A stretch of 64,000 bases of DNA, taken from positions 4,979,501 through 5,043,500 of the forward strand of contig NZ_CP029008.1 of the NCBI RefSeq assembly GCF_024585165.1. Direction: 5' to 3'. Shown here piece after piece: positions 7,934 to 20,214 of this stretch (the stretch's first letter is position 1; each line of letters begins with the position of its first letter). The DNA comes from Bradyrhizobium sp. WBOS07 (lineage in GTDB: Bacteria > Pseudomonadota > Alphaproteobacteria > Rhizobiales > Xanthobacteraceae). The notes below the pieces were generated by a model, which saw only the letters and a program-made list of their open reading frames with translations, made no database searches and was not told where the DNA came from. The translations under genes were made by a program, and so were the position numbers.

Positions 7934-8236
7934 ATGAAATTTGCCCTCGCCCTGCGTGCGCTCGCCAACGAACGCCGCCTGCAGATCCTGGAATGGCTGC
8001 GGGATCCGCGGAAGCATTTTCGCGAGCAGGCTGATGGCGACCTGGTCGAGGACGGCGTCTGCGGCTTGCTGATCGCCGAAAAGCTCGGCGTCAGCGCCCC
8101 GACTGTGAGCGAGCACATGCGGGTGCTGACATCAGCCAAGCTGGTGCGCGCCAAGCGGATCAAGCAATGGACGATGTACAAGCGCAACGAGACCGCCATC
8201 GCCGCGATCAAGCGCTCGATCCAGGACGGTCTTTGA
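7934..8236 (+). CDS. ArsR-family transcriptional regulator
   Basis: A 100-residue winged-helix regulator. It opens with LALRALANERRLQILEWL, the usual ArsR helix, then the recognition region LIAEKLGVSAPTVSEHMRVL (about residues 47-66) and the wing KLVRAKRIKQWTMYKRNE. One Cys (DGVCGLL) precedes the HTH, but the paired Cys motif of metal sensors (CxC in alpha-3) is absent, so a metal ligand is not indicated. The inverted repeat at 7918-7933 abuts its start and suggests autorepression and control of the divergent dehydratase. Effector unknown. Confidence 0.88.
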   Translation: MKFALALRALANERRLQILEWLRDPRKHFREQADGDLVEDGVCGLLIAEKLGVSAPTVSEHMRVLTSAKLVRAKRIKQWTMYKRNETAIAAIKRSIQDGL

Positions 8237-8376
8237 CGGATGGCGAGTGAGGGCATCGCGGGCGTCGTTGCGGCCGGCGCAATGCTCCATTTCCGAGATA
8301 ATTGTTGCGCCGCACCGAGCCGGTCGTGGAGACTGATCGGCCCTGCCTTGTTCAACGATTGAGAAGAGCGCGAACC

Positions 8377-9006
8377 ATGTTCCTGATCGGCCAATATGAT
8401 TCCCCCTTCGTCCGCCGCGTCGCGATTGCGCTGAAGCTTTACGGGCTTCCCTTCGAGCACAGGCCGTGGTCGACCTTCGGCGATGCCGACAAGATCGCGC
8501 CGTACAATCCGCTGCGCCGGGTACCGACCCTGGTGCTCGACGACGGCGAGGCGCTGATCGAGAGCACGATCATTCTCGATTATCTCGACGACCTCGTCGG
8601 CGAGGCCAAGGCGATGCTGCCGCGCGCCGGCGTTGAGCGGCGCAGGCATCTGCGCATCTGCGCGCTGGCCTCCGGCCTCGGCGACAAGGCGGTCAGCCTG
8701 CTCTACGAGCGCGTGCTGCGAAAGGAGCAGCTCGCGCTCTGGGTCGAGCGCTGCCAGGCGCAGATCGGCGACGTGCTCGGCGTGCTGGAATCAGAGCGGG
8801 CCAAGGTGACGACGCCGTACTGGCTGGGTGACCGCATCGGCCACGCCGACGTCGCGGTCGCCTGTGTCGTTCGCTTCACCCGCGAAGCGCATCCGCAGCT
8901 GTTCGACGCCTCGCGCTATCCGGCGCTGTCGGGGCACGCCGAGCGTTGCGAGGCCTTGGCACCGTTCCAGGAGATCGTGCAGCCCCTGGCGCCGCCGAAG
9001 GGGTGA
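8377..9006 (+). CDS. Glutathione S-transferase family protein
   Basis: A 209-residue GST. The thioredoxin-like N-terminal domain has IGQYDSPFVRRVAIAL (glutathione-contact helix with a Ser), the cis-Pro region RRVPTLVLDDG and the ES pair (ALIESTIIL) that binds the gamma-glutamyl group; the helical C-terminal domain holds YWLGDRIGHADVAVACV, the N-capping-box region. It probably conjugates or reduces an electrophile with glutathione. ATG 8377 is chosen as homologues start just before the first strand; an extension to 8302 has no domain support. It follows arsR by 140 bases with no gene between and may or may not be co-transcribed. Confidence 0.9.
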   Translation: MFLIGQYDSPFVRRVAIALKLYGLPFEHRPWSTFGDADKIAPYNPLRRVPTLVLDDGEALIESTIILDYLDDLVGEAKAMLPRAGVERRRHLRICALASGLGDKAVSLLYERVLRKEQLALWVERCQAQIGDVLGVLESERAKVTTPYWLGDRIGHADVAVACVVRFTREAHPQLFDASRYPALSGHAERCEALAPFQEIVQPLAPPKG

Positions 9007-9014
9007 GGGACCCC

Positions 9015-9066
9015 GTGTCCCGGACGCGGCGCAGCGTGCAACGCTGCGCTGCAGAGCCGGGACCCA
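9015..9066 (+). repeat. Interspersed repeat, family B, copy 1
   Basis: It starts GTGTCCCGGACGCGGCGCAG and ends CTGCAGAGCCGGGACCCA. A second, inverted copy is 25 bases away at 9091, and a further copy is at 15541. The pair can form a long stem between the convergent GST and metH genes. Confidence 0.75.
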
Positions 9067-9090
9067 GGTGGCACGGATTGCTGGGAGACG

Positions 9091-9144
9091 TGGGCCCGGC
9101 TCTGCAGCGCATCACTTCGTGCTGCGCAGCGTCCGGGGCACGAG
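9091..9144 (-). repeat. Interspersed repeat, family B, copy 2 (inverted)
   Basis: It starts TGGGCCCGGCTCTGCAGCGC and ends CTGCGCAGCGTCCGGGGCAC, the reverse complement pattern of copy 1, with a differing centre (ATCACTTCGT). Confidence 0.75.
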
Positions 9145-9278
9145 ATCGAGAGGAGGCGAAAGGCACTTGCATCCGTGGGGGTTGCCAGGGCCACACAGCA
9201 ACCGATGATGCCATCCTACCCCTGTTTTGCCCGACGCCGCAAAGCGGCTTCGACACGGCCGAAATTACTCAACCTTTT

Positions 9279-9310
9279 CAACCCCATTCTACTGTGCATG
9301 GGGTTGTTTT
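9279..9310 (+). terminator. Intrinsic terminator
   Basis: A perfect 9-bp stem (CAACCCCAT at 9279-9287 with ATGGGGTTG at 9298-9306), a 10-base loop and a T-rich tail (TTGTTTTcg, then CTTTTTG). It is oriented to stop plus-strand transcripts from the GST side before they enter the antisense of metH; the minus-strand side has no T run. Confidence 0.85.
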
Positions 9311-9335
9311 CGCACTTTTTGTTTGGCGGACAGGC

Positions 9336-13184
<3,849 letters not shown>

Positions 13185-13190
13185 TTTCTC

Positions 13191-14111
13191 TCACGCAGCC
13201 TTCTGGACGCTCTTGGCGCGGATGCCGAGCAAATGGCAGATCGCGAACACGAGATCGGCGCGGTTCATGGTGTAGAAATGGAAGGTGTCGACGCCGTGCT
13301 TGGCGAGCTTTTGCACCTGGCCGGCGGCCACCGTTGCGGCCACCAGCTTGCGGGTCTCGGCATCGTCGTCGAGGCCTTCGAATTTCGCGGCGAACCAGTC
13401 CGGCACCGTGGTGCCGGCGCGGGTGACGAAATTGCGCGCCTGCTTGAAATTGTGCATCGGCATGATGCCCGGCACGATCGGAATGTCGATGCCGCGGGCG
13501 CGGACGCGGTCGAGATAGCGGAAGTAGAGGTCGTTGTCGAAGAACACCTGGGTGATCGCGCGCGTCGCGCCGGCGTCCACTTTGGCCTTCAGCGTGTCGA
13601 TGTCGGCGTCGAAGTCGCGCGCCTCGGGATGCTTCTCGGGATAGGCCGAGACCGACACTTCGATATCGGCGTGCCGCTTCTTGATCCCGGCGACGAGTTC
13701 GGCCGAGCTCTGGTAGCCGTCGGGATGGCTGGCATAGGGCGTGCCGATGCCGCCGGCGGGATCGCCGCGCAGGCCGACGATGTGGCGGACGCCGACCTCG
13801 TGATAGCGGTCGACGATCTCGTCGATCTCGCCGCGCGAGGCGCCGACGCAGGTCAGGTGCGCCGCCGGCAGCAGCGCGGTTTCCTTCAGGATCCGGGCGA
13901 TGGTCGCATGGGTGCGCTCGCGGGTGGAGCCGCCGGCGCCGTAGGTCACCGAGACGAATTTCGGGTCGAGCAGGGCGAGCCGGTTGATGGTCTCCCAGAG
14001 ATTGCGCTCCATCTCCTCGGTCTTCGGCGGAAAGAACTCGAAGGAGATCGCAGGCCGCTTCAGGTGCCCGTCTTGCCCGTCGGCCCGGGCAGGAATCGTC
14101 AGATCGGTCAT
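13191..14111 (-). CDS. metF: 5,10-methylenetetrahydrofolate reductase
   Basis: A 306-residue MTHFR, an FAD TIM-barrel enzyme that makes 5-methyl-THF, the methyl donor of the MetH encoded directly downstream. Family motifs: SFEFFPPKTEE at the N-terminus with the catalytic Glu, SVTYGAGGSTRE, AHLTCVG, VGLRGDP (FAD contact) and QVFFDNDLYFRY. Length is normal for the bacterial enzyme. ATG 14111 is used; a GTG at 14123 would add four residues but sits only three bases from its GGAG. First gene of the metF-metH operon. Confidence 0.97.
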   Translation of the reverse strand: MTDLTIPARADGQDGHLKRPAISFEFFPPKTEEMERNLWETINRLALLDPKFVSVTYGAGGSTRERTHATIARILKETALLPAAHLTCVGASRGEIDEIVDRYHEVGVRHIVGLRGDPAGGIGTPYASHPDGYQSSAELVAGIKKRHADIEVSVSAYPEKHPEARDFDADIDTLKAKVDAGATRAITQVFFDNDLYFRYLDRVRARGIDIPIVPGIMPMHNFKQARNFVTRAGTTVPDWFAAKFEGLDDDAETRKLVAATVAAGQVQKLAKHGVDTFHFYTMNRADLVFAICHLLGIRAKSVQKAA

Positions 14112-14519
14112 GGCCCCACTCACTCCAGCTTTGCCGCCGCCAAAGTCTCGGCGCCGGATTCGGCGGCCGACGGTCAGCTCACATGGCGCCCAAGATAAGC
14201 CAAAGGCGACTTGATCGACAGCCCATCGGGAATGGGAAGTGGCCCACTTCTGTCAATTTTTCCGGAATTATCGGTCGCGTATGGGTGCTAGTGGGATTAC
14301 CCGTTCTCCATTAAAATCATTAAATATCAATATATTACGTAGGGGTGGAGCCGAGATGTGGTTAGTTTCAGTCGGTGGGCAAGTCGATACGATCGTTATC
14401 TAGATCTTAATTGGCCCATCGGATCGCCTCCGGCTGCTGCATCTGCTCGCGCCGGCACAAGTCAGACCTGCACAGCCGCCCCATTGCCGCCACGCGGCCG
14501 TCCACTACGTTAGGCCGCC
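14112..14519. other. Intergenic region between metF and the LLM gene
   Basis: A 408-base divergent gap. The part near 14280-14410 is AT-rich and probably carries promoters in both directions. A GAAGTGG-C-CCACTTC palindrome is at 14236-14250. I looked for a SAM, SAH or cobalamin riboswitch and could not identify one by eye. No gene seen. Confidence 0.6.
14236..14250. promoter_or_regulatory. Palindrome upstream of metF, candidate operator
   Basis: GAAGTGG and CCACTTC are perfect 7-base arms around a single C, about 125 bases upstream of the metF start. The loop is too small for an RNA hairpin terminator, so a protein-binding site is more likely. The regulator is unknown. Confidence 0.4.
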
Positions 14520-15536
14520 ATGATCCCGCTCTCCGTTCTCGACCTCTCCGTCGTCACCACCGGCACCAAGCCTGCCGCGGCGCTGCGCAACAGCATCGAT
14601 CTGGCGCGCCATGTCGACGGCCTCGGCTATGTCCGCTATTGGCTCGCCGAGCATCACAACCTCGCCTCGGTCGCGAGCCCTGCGCCCGACCTCATGATCG
14701 GCCAGATCGCGGCGGTGACGAAGCATATCCGCGTCGGCTCCGGCGGGGTGATGCTGCCCAACCACGCCCCGTTGGTGGTAGCCGAGCGCTTCAAGATGCT
14801 GGAGGCGCTGTTTCCCGGCCGCATCGACCTTGGCCTCGGTCGCGCGCCCGGCACCGACGGTGCGACGGCTTACGCGCTGCGCAGCCGACTCGATCGCCGC
14901 GAGGGCGACGATTTTCTGGAGCGGCTGCACGAACTGATCCTGTGGCAGACCCGCGAATTCCCCGCCGGGCATCCCTACAACAACGTCGTCGCCATGCCCG
15001 ACGATACCGCCCTGCCGCCGATCTGGCTGCTCGGCTCCAGCGATTATTCCTCGGAGTTGGCCGCACAGATCGGCATGGGCTTCGCCTTCGCCCATCACTT
15101 CGCCTCCCACGATGCGGTCGATGCGATGGTGCATTACCGCAATCGCTTCCAGCCCTCGGCCTGGCGCGCGAGCCCGCACGCGATCCTCGCGGTCGCCGCC
15201 ATCGCAGCCGATACCGATGAGGAGGCCGAACGGCTCGCCTCTTCGTTCGACCTCAACCGGCTGCGCCGCGACCGCGGTCAGTATCTGCCGCTGCCGAGCG
15301 TCGAGGAGGCGCTGGCCTATCCCTACTCCGACGCCGAGCGCACCTCGATCCTGCGCAACCGTTCCCGCCTGTTCGTCGGCAGCCCCGCGACCGTGCAGAG
15401 GAAGCTGCAGCCGCTGATCGAGGCGAGCAAGCCGGACGAATTGATGGTCATCACCGCCGTTTATGATCACGAGGCGCGAAAAAGGTCGTATTCGCTGCTG
15501 GCGGAGGCGTTCGGGCTGACGAAGAGCGCGGCGTAG
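14520..15536 (+). CDS. LLM-class flavin-dependent oxidoreductase (luciferase-like)
   Basis: A 338-residue bacterial-luciferase-like monooxygenase of the single-component type. Typical signatures are LSVLDLSVV at the start, YWLAEHHN (flavin-region EHH), [39 protein letters not shown], split over residues about 75-118, and the C-terminal [14 protein letters not shown]. It should use reduced FMN (with F420 as a remote option) to oxidise an unknown substrate. It is the only gene on the plus strand between two minus-strand operons. Confidence 0.92.
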   Translation: MIPLSVLDLSVVTTGTKPAAALRNSIDLARHVDGLGYVRYWLAEHHNLASVASPAPDLMIGQIAAVTKHIRVGSGGVMLPNHAPLVVAERFKMLEALFPGRIDLGLGRAPGTDGATAYALRSRLDRREGDDFLERLHELILWQTREFPAGHPYNNVVAMPDDTALPPIWLLGSSDYSSELAAQIGMGFAFAHHFASHDAVDAMVHYRNRFQPSAWRASPHAILAVAAIAADTDEEAERLASSFDLNRLRRDRGQYLPLPSVEEALAYPYSDAERTSILRNRSRLFVGSPATVQRKLQPLIEASKPDELMVITAVYDHEARKRSYSLLAEAFGLTKSAA

Positions 15537-15540
15537 CGGT

Positions 15541-15600
15541 CTCGTGCCCCGGACGCAGCGCAGCGCTTCTTCAGCGGTGCGCTGCAGAGCCGGGGCCCAT
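15541..15600 (+). repeat. Interspersed repeat, family B, copy 3
   Basis: CTCGTGCCCCGGACGCAGCG at the left and CTGCAGAGCCGGGGCCCAT at the right match the family-B copies at 9015 and 9091. It starts four bases after the LLM stop codon. Confidence 0.75.
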
Positions 15601-15625
15601 CGCAACCCCGTGTCTCGCGGCCTCC

Positions 15626-15663
15626 GGGTCCCGGCTCGCGCTTCGCGCGTCCGGGACACGAGA
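15626..15663 (-). repeat. Interspersed repeat, family B, shortened inverted copy
   Basis: GGGTCCCGGCTCGCGCTTCG through CGTCCGGGACACGAG mirrors the outer part of the copy at 15541, so the two lie head to head between the convergent LLM and pheA genes. It ends at the pheA stop codon. Confidence 0.6.
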
Positions 15664-16524
15664 CTAGTCCTGCTGCGATTCGCTGAACGTCGCGCGGAAT
15701 GGATGGCCGGGATAGACGCCGACGATGCGGAATTCGCGCGAGAAGAATTTCAGCTCCTCGATGGCGAAGGCGAGGCCCTTGTCCTCGGGGTGGCCGTCGA
15801 CGTCGGCGTAGAACTGCGTGGCGAAGAAATTGCCGTCGACCATGTAGCTTTCGAGCTTGGTCATGTTGACGCCGTTGGTGGCAAAGCCGCCGAGCGCCTT
15901 GTAGAGCGCGGCCGGCAGATTGCGCACGCGGAAAACGAACGTCGTGACCAGCGGACCCGAGCCCTGCGCGGCCCATTTCGGCTCGCGCGCCAGCACCACG
16001 AAGCGCGTGGTGTTGTGGGCCTCGTCCTCGATGTCCTCGGCGAGGATGTCGAGGCCATAGATCTTTGCGGCGAGGCGCGAGGCGATCGCGGCCACCGTCT
16101 TGTCCTTGCGCTCGGAAATGTCGCGGGCGCTGCCGGCGGTATCGGCGTGAACGATCGGCTTGATGCCGAGCTTGCGGATGATTCGGCGGCACTGGCCGAG
16201 CGCATGCACATGGCTCTCGACGCTCTTGATGTCCTCGACCCTGGTCCCCTTCACCGCCATCAACTGATGCCGAACGGGGAGAAACCATTCGCCGATGATG
16301 AAGAGACCGGAGGCCGGCAGGAGATGATGGATGTCGGCGACGCGGCCCGCCACCGAATTCTCGATCGGGATCATGCCGAGATCGGCCTCGCCGGACGAGA
16401 TCGCCGACAGCGCGTCCTCGAAGGTGGCGCAGGGCATCGGCTCGGCGTCCGGATAGGCCTCGACGATGGCGATGTGGGAATTGGCTCCGGGTTCGCCCTG
16501 GAATGCGATCTTCATCTTGCTCAT
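15664..16524 (-). CDS. pheA: Prephenate dehydratase
   Basis: A 286-residue monofunctional prephenate dehydratase that makes phenylpyruvate for phenylalanine synthesis. The catalytic domain opens with IAFQGEPGANSH; IPIENSVAGRV and the TRF motif (NTTRFVVL) that is essential in this family follow. The C-terminal ACT domain holds ALYKALGGF and the KLES motif for phenylalanine feedback binding. There is no chorismate mutase domain, as usual in alphaproteobacteria. It starts 21 bases after the kdsB stop, and the two are probably co-transcribed. Confidence 0.96.
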   Translation of the reverse strand: MSKMKIAFQGEPGANSHIAIVEAYPDAEPMPCATFEDALSAISSGEADLGMIPIENSVAGRVADIHHLLPASGLFIIGEWFLPVRHQLMAVKGTRVEDIKSVESHVHALGQCRRIIRKLGIKPIVHADTAGSARDISERKDKTVAAIASRLAAKIYGLDILAEDIEDEAHNTTRFVVLAREPKWAAQGSGPLVTTFVFRVRNLPAALYKALGGFATNGVNMTKLESYMVDGNFFATQFYADVDGHPEDKGLAFAIEELKFFSREFRIVGVYPGHPFRATFSESQQD

Positions 16525-16545
16525 GATCGGCCTTGTAACAGCGGC

Positions 16546-17286
16546 TCAGGATTTGGAAAGGATGCTGCGGGCGGTTTCCAGGTCCGCCGGCGTATCAACT
16601 CCGCGGGGCACTGTATCCACGATGGTGAAGTCGATGCGCATTCCGGCCTCCAGCGCGCGGAGCTGCTCGAGTTTCTCCTGCAATTCCAGCGGAGACGGCG
16701 GAAGCGAGACGTAGCGCTCCAGCGCGGCGCGACGGTAGGCATAGAGCCCGATATGGTGGTAACGCGGTCCGTCGCCGTAAGGGGCCGTCGCGCGGGTAAA
16801 GTAAAGCGCGCGCATCCGCCTGCCGCCAAGCGAGGTTCCGATCGCCTTCACCACGCTGGGCGCGAGGTCCTCTTCCTCTGTATGGATCTGCGAGGCCAGG
16901 GTCGCGATGTCCACGGCCGGGTCTTGCAGGGGAGGCAGCACCTCACGGATGTTGTCGATCGTGATGGTTGGGAAATCCCCTTGCAGATTGACCACGATCT
17001 CGGCCCTTCCTTCCGGATCGAGCTTCTGCATGGCCTCATGGATGCGGTCGGAGCCGGAGGGGTGATCGGGGCGGGTCATCACCGCCTCGCCGCCATGGGC
17101 GGTGACGACCGAGGCGATCTCCGGCGTGTCGGTTGCGACCGCGACCCGGCCGATGGCGGCGGCCTCGGCCCGGCGCAGCACGTGCACGATCATCGGCAGG
17201 CCCGCGATATCGGCGAGCGGCTTGCCGGGCAGGCGGGTGGCGGCCATGCGGGCCGGGATCAGCACCAGGATGCGAGGATCGATCAT
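16546..17286 (-). CDS. kdsB: 3-deoxy-manno-octulosonate cytidylyltransferase (CMP-KDO synthetase)
   Basis: A 246-residue enzyme that activates KDO with CTP for lipid A-core synthesis. It begins [19 protein letters not shown], the nucleotide-binding loop of the family; the metal/CTP region VNLQGDFP has the usual QGD/E motif with FP in place of the common EP, and HIGLYAYRR and [12 protein letters not shown] are family signatures. Two tandem 14-base units (17287-17314) directly abut its start codon in place of an obvious ribosome-binding site. First gene before pheA. Confidence 0.95.
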   Translation of the reverse strand: MIDPRILVLIPARMAATRLPGKPLADIAGLPMIVHVLRRAEAAAIGRVAVATDTPEIASVVTAHGGEAVMTRPDHPSGSDRIHEAMQKLDPEGRAEIVVNLQGDFPTITIDNIREVLPPLQDPAVDIATLASQIHTEEEDLAPSVVKAIGTSLGGRRMRALYFTRATAPYGDGPRYHHIGLYAYRRAALERYVSLPPSPLELQEKLEQLRALEAGMRIDFTIVDTVPRGVDTPADLETARSILSKS

Positions 17287-17314
17287 GGGGTCAAGTTCTT
17301 GGGGTCAAGTTCTT
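17287..17314 (-). repeat. Two tandem 14-bp units at the kdsB start
   Basis: GGGGTCAAGTTCTT occurs twice head to tail at 17287-17300 and 17301-17314. On the coding strand of kdsB each unit reads AAGAACTTGACCCC, and the second unit ends at the base before ATG. No Shine-Dalgarno sequence is seen. The TTGACC within each unit resembles a -35 box but is too close to the start to serve kdsB from the unit next to ATG. Confidence 0.8.
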
Positions 17315-17532
17315 GGAGCAAGGGTCTGGAAACGGGGCGTTTTTCGCGCCGAGCACGGGGGTGGGGACGAGCCTGAAGGCGGCTCGCTTATACGGGTTGC
17401 CAGACCCCGGGCAAACCGATATCTCAATGGCAAAACTCGGGGAAACGATAGCGAACGGTTGATTCTCCCGAGGCTCGTCCTGGCGGCCGCCCGGCCGCTC
17501 GATCCTTCTTGCGGTGTGGGGCCTGGCCGGAA

Positions 17533-18087
17533 ATGGACTCTTTCGAACTCAATAAAATTCTCGGTGCCGTGCTCGGCACCTGTCTCTTCCTGCTGTTGAC
17601 CAGCTTCACCGCGGGCGCGCTGTTCTCGCCCAAGATGCCGGAAAAGCCGGGCTTCGAGATTGCGGTGAAGGAAGATGCCGGCCACGGCAAGGAAGGCGCC
17701 GCTGCGGCCGCACCGTCCGAGCCGATCGAAAAGCTGCTCCAGACCGCCTCCATCGAGAAGGGCGCCGCCGCCGCCAAGAAGTGCGGCGCCTGCCACACCT
17801 TCGAGAAGGGCGGCCCGAATCGCGTCGGGCCGAACCTCTATGGCGTCGTCGGCGAGCCGAAGGGCCAGGGTCGTGGTGGCTTCAACTTCTCGGCCGCCAT
17901 CAAGGCCAAGGGCGGCAACTGGACGTTCGACGATCTCAACAAGTTCATCGCCAATCCGAAGGGCTTTATCCCGGGCACCGCGATGGGCTTCGCCGGTATT
18001 GCCAAGGATTCCGAGCGCGCCGACGTCATCGCCTATCTGAATTCGCTGTCGGAGCATCCGCAGCCGTTGCCGACGGCCTCGAAGTAA
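17533..18087 (+). CDS. cycM: Membrane-anchored cytochrome c (CycM-like)
   Basis: A 184-residue c-type cytochrome with an uncleaved N-terminal anchor (LGTCLFLLLTSFTAGALF, about residues 15-32), an Ala/Lys-rich linker and a mitochondrial-type cytochrome c domain. Heme attachment is CGACH (Cys-84, Cys-87, His-88) and Met-151 in GTAMGFAG is the probable sixth ligand. In Bradyrhizobium japonicum, CycM carries electrons from the bc1 complex to the aa3 oxidase in the periplasm; the size and order here match that protein. Monocistronic, with a strong terminator 28 bases downstream. Confidence 0.93.
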   Translation: MDSFELNKILGAVLGTCLFLLLTSFTAGALFSPKMPEKPGFEIAVKEDAGHGKEGAAAAAPSEPIEKLLQTASIEKGAAAAKKCGACHTFEKGGPNRVGPNLYGVVGEPKGQGRGGFNFSAAIKAKGGNWTFDDLNKFIANPKGFIPGTAMGFAGIAKDSERADVIAYLNSLSEHPQPLPTASK

Positions 18088-18114
18088 GGCCTCAACAACC
18101 TGTCTTGGAAGAGG

Positions 18115-18142
18115 CGGCCAGGCTGAGAAGCCTGGCCGTTTT
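18115..18142 (+). terminator. Intrinsic terminator of cycM
   Basis: A perfect 10-bp stem (CGGCCAGGCT with AGCCTGGCCG), a GAGA tetraloop and TTTT directly after it, 27 bases past the cycM stop. Confidence 0.92.
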
Positions 18143-18298
18143 CGTACCCGGGCCTCCCGGTGAATTTATCGGGGCGTTTGGCCGCATCTGGCGGGCCGTC
18201 CGGCCCTTCAAGATGAGGAAAAAGCAACATATTCGGTCGAAACCTCGCCTATATTGGGAACTTAAAGGAGTAACCTCCTTCAAGACAGGGATGTTGAT

Positions 18299-20200
18299 TT
18301 GGCCATTACCCGACGCGATCTCCTGCTCACAGGCACTGCGGCCGCAGCGCTTCCCGTCCTCGGTTCCGCGGCCGGCGTTCCCGCCATCGGCTCAGCGCAG
18401 GCGCAATCAGCAACTGAGCTGCCTTGGCGCCATGCGCTGTCGCTGTTCGGGAAGGTCAAGTACCCCGCTGATTTCAAGCGCTTCGACTACGTCAATCCGG
18501 AAGCGCCCAAGGGCGGCGTCGCCCGCCAGATCGCCGTCGGCACCTTCGACAATTTCAACATCGTCGTGTCGGGCGTGAAGGGGCAGGTCGCAGGTGCCGT
18601 CGCGTTCATCTACGAATCCCTGATGACGGCCTCGCTCGACGAGGTCTCGACCGAGTACGGCGCGCTGGCCGAGGCCGTCAGCCATCCCGACGATTTCTCC
18701 TTCGTCACCTACCGCTTGCGGCCGCAGGCCAAATGGCACGACGGCAAGCCAGTGACTGCGGATGACGTGATCTTCTCGCTCGATTCGTTCAAGAAGCACC
18801 ACCCGATGTACTCGGCCTATTACAGCCATGTGGTCCGGGCGGAGAAGGTGGGCGAGCGCGAGGTGAAATTCGTGTTCGATGCGCCGGGCAACCGCGAGCT
18901 GCCGCAGATCGTCGGCCAGCTCACGGTCCTGCCGAAGCATTGGTGGGAGGGGACCGACGCGCAGGGCCGCAAGCGGGACGTTTCGGCGACGACGCTCGAA
19001 GTGCCGCTCGGCTCCGGTCCCTACCGGGTTAAGGACTTCGTTGCAGGACGGTCGATCGCACTTGAACGGGTCAAGGATTATTGGGGCCGCGACCTGCCTG
19101 CCAATGTCGGCCGCAACAATTTCGACGAGCTGCGCTACGAATATTTCCGCGACGCCACCGTGGCGATCGAGGCCTTCAAGGCCGACCAGGTCGATTGGCG
19201 CACCGAGAACAGCGCGAAGAATTGGGCGACCGCCTACGACTTCCCGGCCGTGACCGAAAAGCGCGTGATCCTCGAGGAATTCGTCAATCGCAGCTCAGGC
19301 GTGATGCAGGCCTTCGTGCCGAACCTGCGCCGCGGCAAGTTCAGCGACCCGCGCGTGCGCCGTGCGCTCAACTTTGCGTTCGACTTCGAGGAGATGAACA
19401 AGCAGATCTTCTACGGCCAGTACAAGCGCGTCAGCAGCTATTTCGACGGCATCGAGGAGCTCATGGCGACCGGCTTGCCGCAGGGCAAGGAGTTCGAGAT
19501 CCTCGAGACCGTGCGCGCCCAGGTCCCACCCGAAGTCTTCACGACGGCCTACAGCAATCCGGTGGGGGGCAGTCCGGAGGCTGTGCGCGAGAATCTGCGC
19601 GAGGCGCTGCGCCTGTTCAAGGAAGCCGGCTACGAGGTGCGCGACCGCAAGCTGGTCGACGTCAAGACCGGCGCCCAGTTCACCCTGGAACTGCTGAACT
19701 CGGATCCGAGCTTCGAGCGGATCACCCTGTTCTACAAGCCGTCATTGGAGCGGCTCGGCATTGCCGTCAGCGTGCGGACGGTCGATCCGACCCAGTACGA
19801 GAACAGGACGCGCGAGTGGGATTTCGACATCGTCACCAACTCGTGGGGCGAGTCGCAGTCGCCGGGTAACGAGCAGCGCGAGTTCTGGTCGTCCAAGTCG
19901 GCCGATATCGCGGGGTCGCGCAATATCGCGGGCATCAAGAATCCGGCCATCGACAAGCTGATCGAGCGCTTGATCTACGCCACCGATCGCGATGATCTCG
20001 TCGCAGCCACCAAGGCTCTCGACCGCGTGCTGCTGTGGAATCACTACGTCGTGCCGCAGTGGACCTACAACAAGATCCGCACGGCGCGCTGGGACCGCTT
20101 TGGCCGGCCGGCTGAATTGCCGAGATACGGTCAGTCCGGCTTCCCGTTCATCTGGTGGTACGACGCAGACAAGGCGGCGCGGATCGCAAAGAAGTCGTGA
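18299..20200 (+). CDS. ABC transporter substrate-binding protein, family 5 (YejA-like), copy 1
   Basis: A 633-residue periplasmic peptide-binding lipoprotein-free SBP. The N-terminus TRRDLLLTG with a following Ala-rich stretch and an AQA cleavage site is a twin-arginine (Tat) signal. SBP_bac_5 features include FKRFDYVNPEAPKGG, FIYESLMTAS, WHDGKPVTADDVIFS and LGSGPYRVKDF. It starts with TTG at 18299; no in-frame ATG fits the Tat signal. It is followed 14 bases later by a paralogous SBP and then the permease and ATPase genes, so it should feed the YejBEF importer of oligopeptides or muropeptides. Confidence 0.92.
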   Translation: MAITRRDLLLTGTAAAALPVLGSAAGVPAIGSAQAQSATELPWRHALSLFGKVKYPADFKRFDYVNPEAPKGGVARQIAVGTFDNFNIVVSGVKGQVAGAVAFIYESLMTASLDEVSTEYGALAEAVSHPDDFSFVTYRLRPQAKWHDGKPVTADDVIFSLDSFKKHHPMYSAYYSHVVRAEKVGEREVKFVFDAPGNRELPQIVGQLTVLPKHWWEGTDAQGRKRDVSATTLEVPLGSGPYRVKDFVAGRSIALERVKDYWGRDLPANVGRNNFDELRYEYFRDATVAIEAFKADQVDWRTENSAKNWATAYDFPAVTEKRVILEEFVNRSSGVMQAFVPNLRRGKFSDPRVRRALNFAFDFEEMNKQIFYGQYKRVSSYFDGIEELMATGLPQGKEFEILETVRAQVPPEVFTTAYSNPVGGSPEAVRENLREALRLFKEAGYEVRDRKLVDVKTGAQFTLELLNSDPSFERITLFYKPSLERLGIAVSVRTVDPTQYENRTREWDFDIVTNSWGESQSPGNEQREFWSSKSADIAGSRNIAGIKNPAIDKLIERLIYATDRDDLVAATKALDRVLLWNHYVVPQWTYNKIRTARWDRFGRPAELPRYGQSGFPFIWWYDADKAARIAKKS

Positions 20201-20214
20201 AGGATATCCCCCGC

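Larger units (their letters stand above)
9007..9335. other. Intergenic region with inverted repeats and a terminator
   Basis: A 329-base gap between the convergent GST and metH genes. It holds a pair of inverted family-B repeats (9015-9066 and 9091-9144) and a plus-strand terminator (9279-9310). I see no gene in it. Confidence 0.75.

Noticed and set aside
14112..14519. SAM, SAH or cobalamin riboswitch ahead of metF-metH
   Set aside because: No recognisable conserved core of these aptamers was seen on the minus strand; a covariance-model search would settle it.
17287..17314. CRISPR-like repeat
   Set aside because: Only two direct units without spacers; no other array-like repeats and no cas genes in the window.
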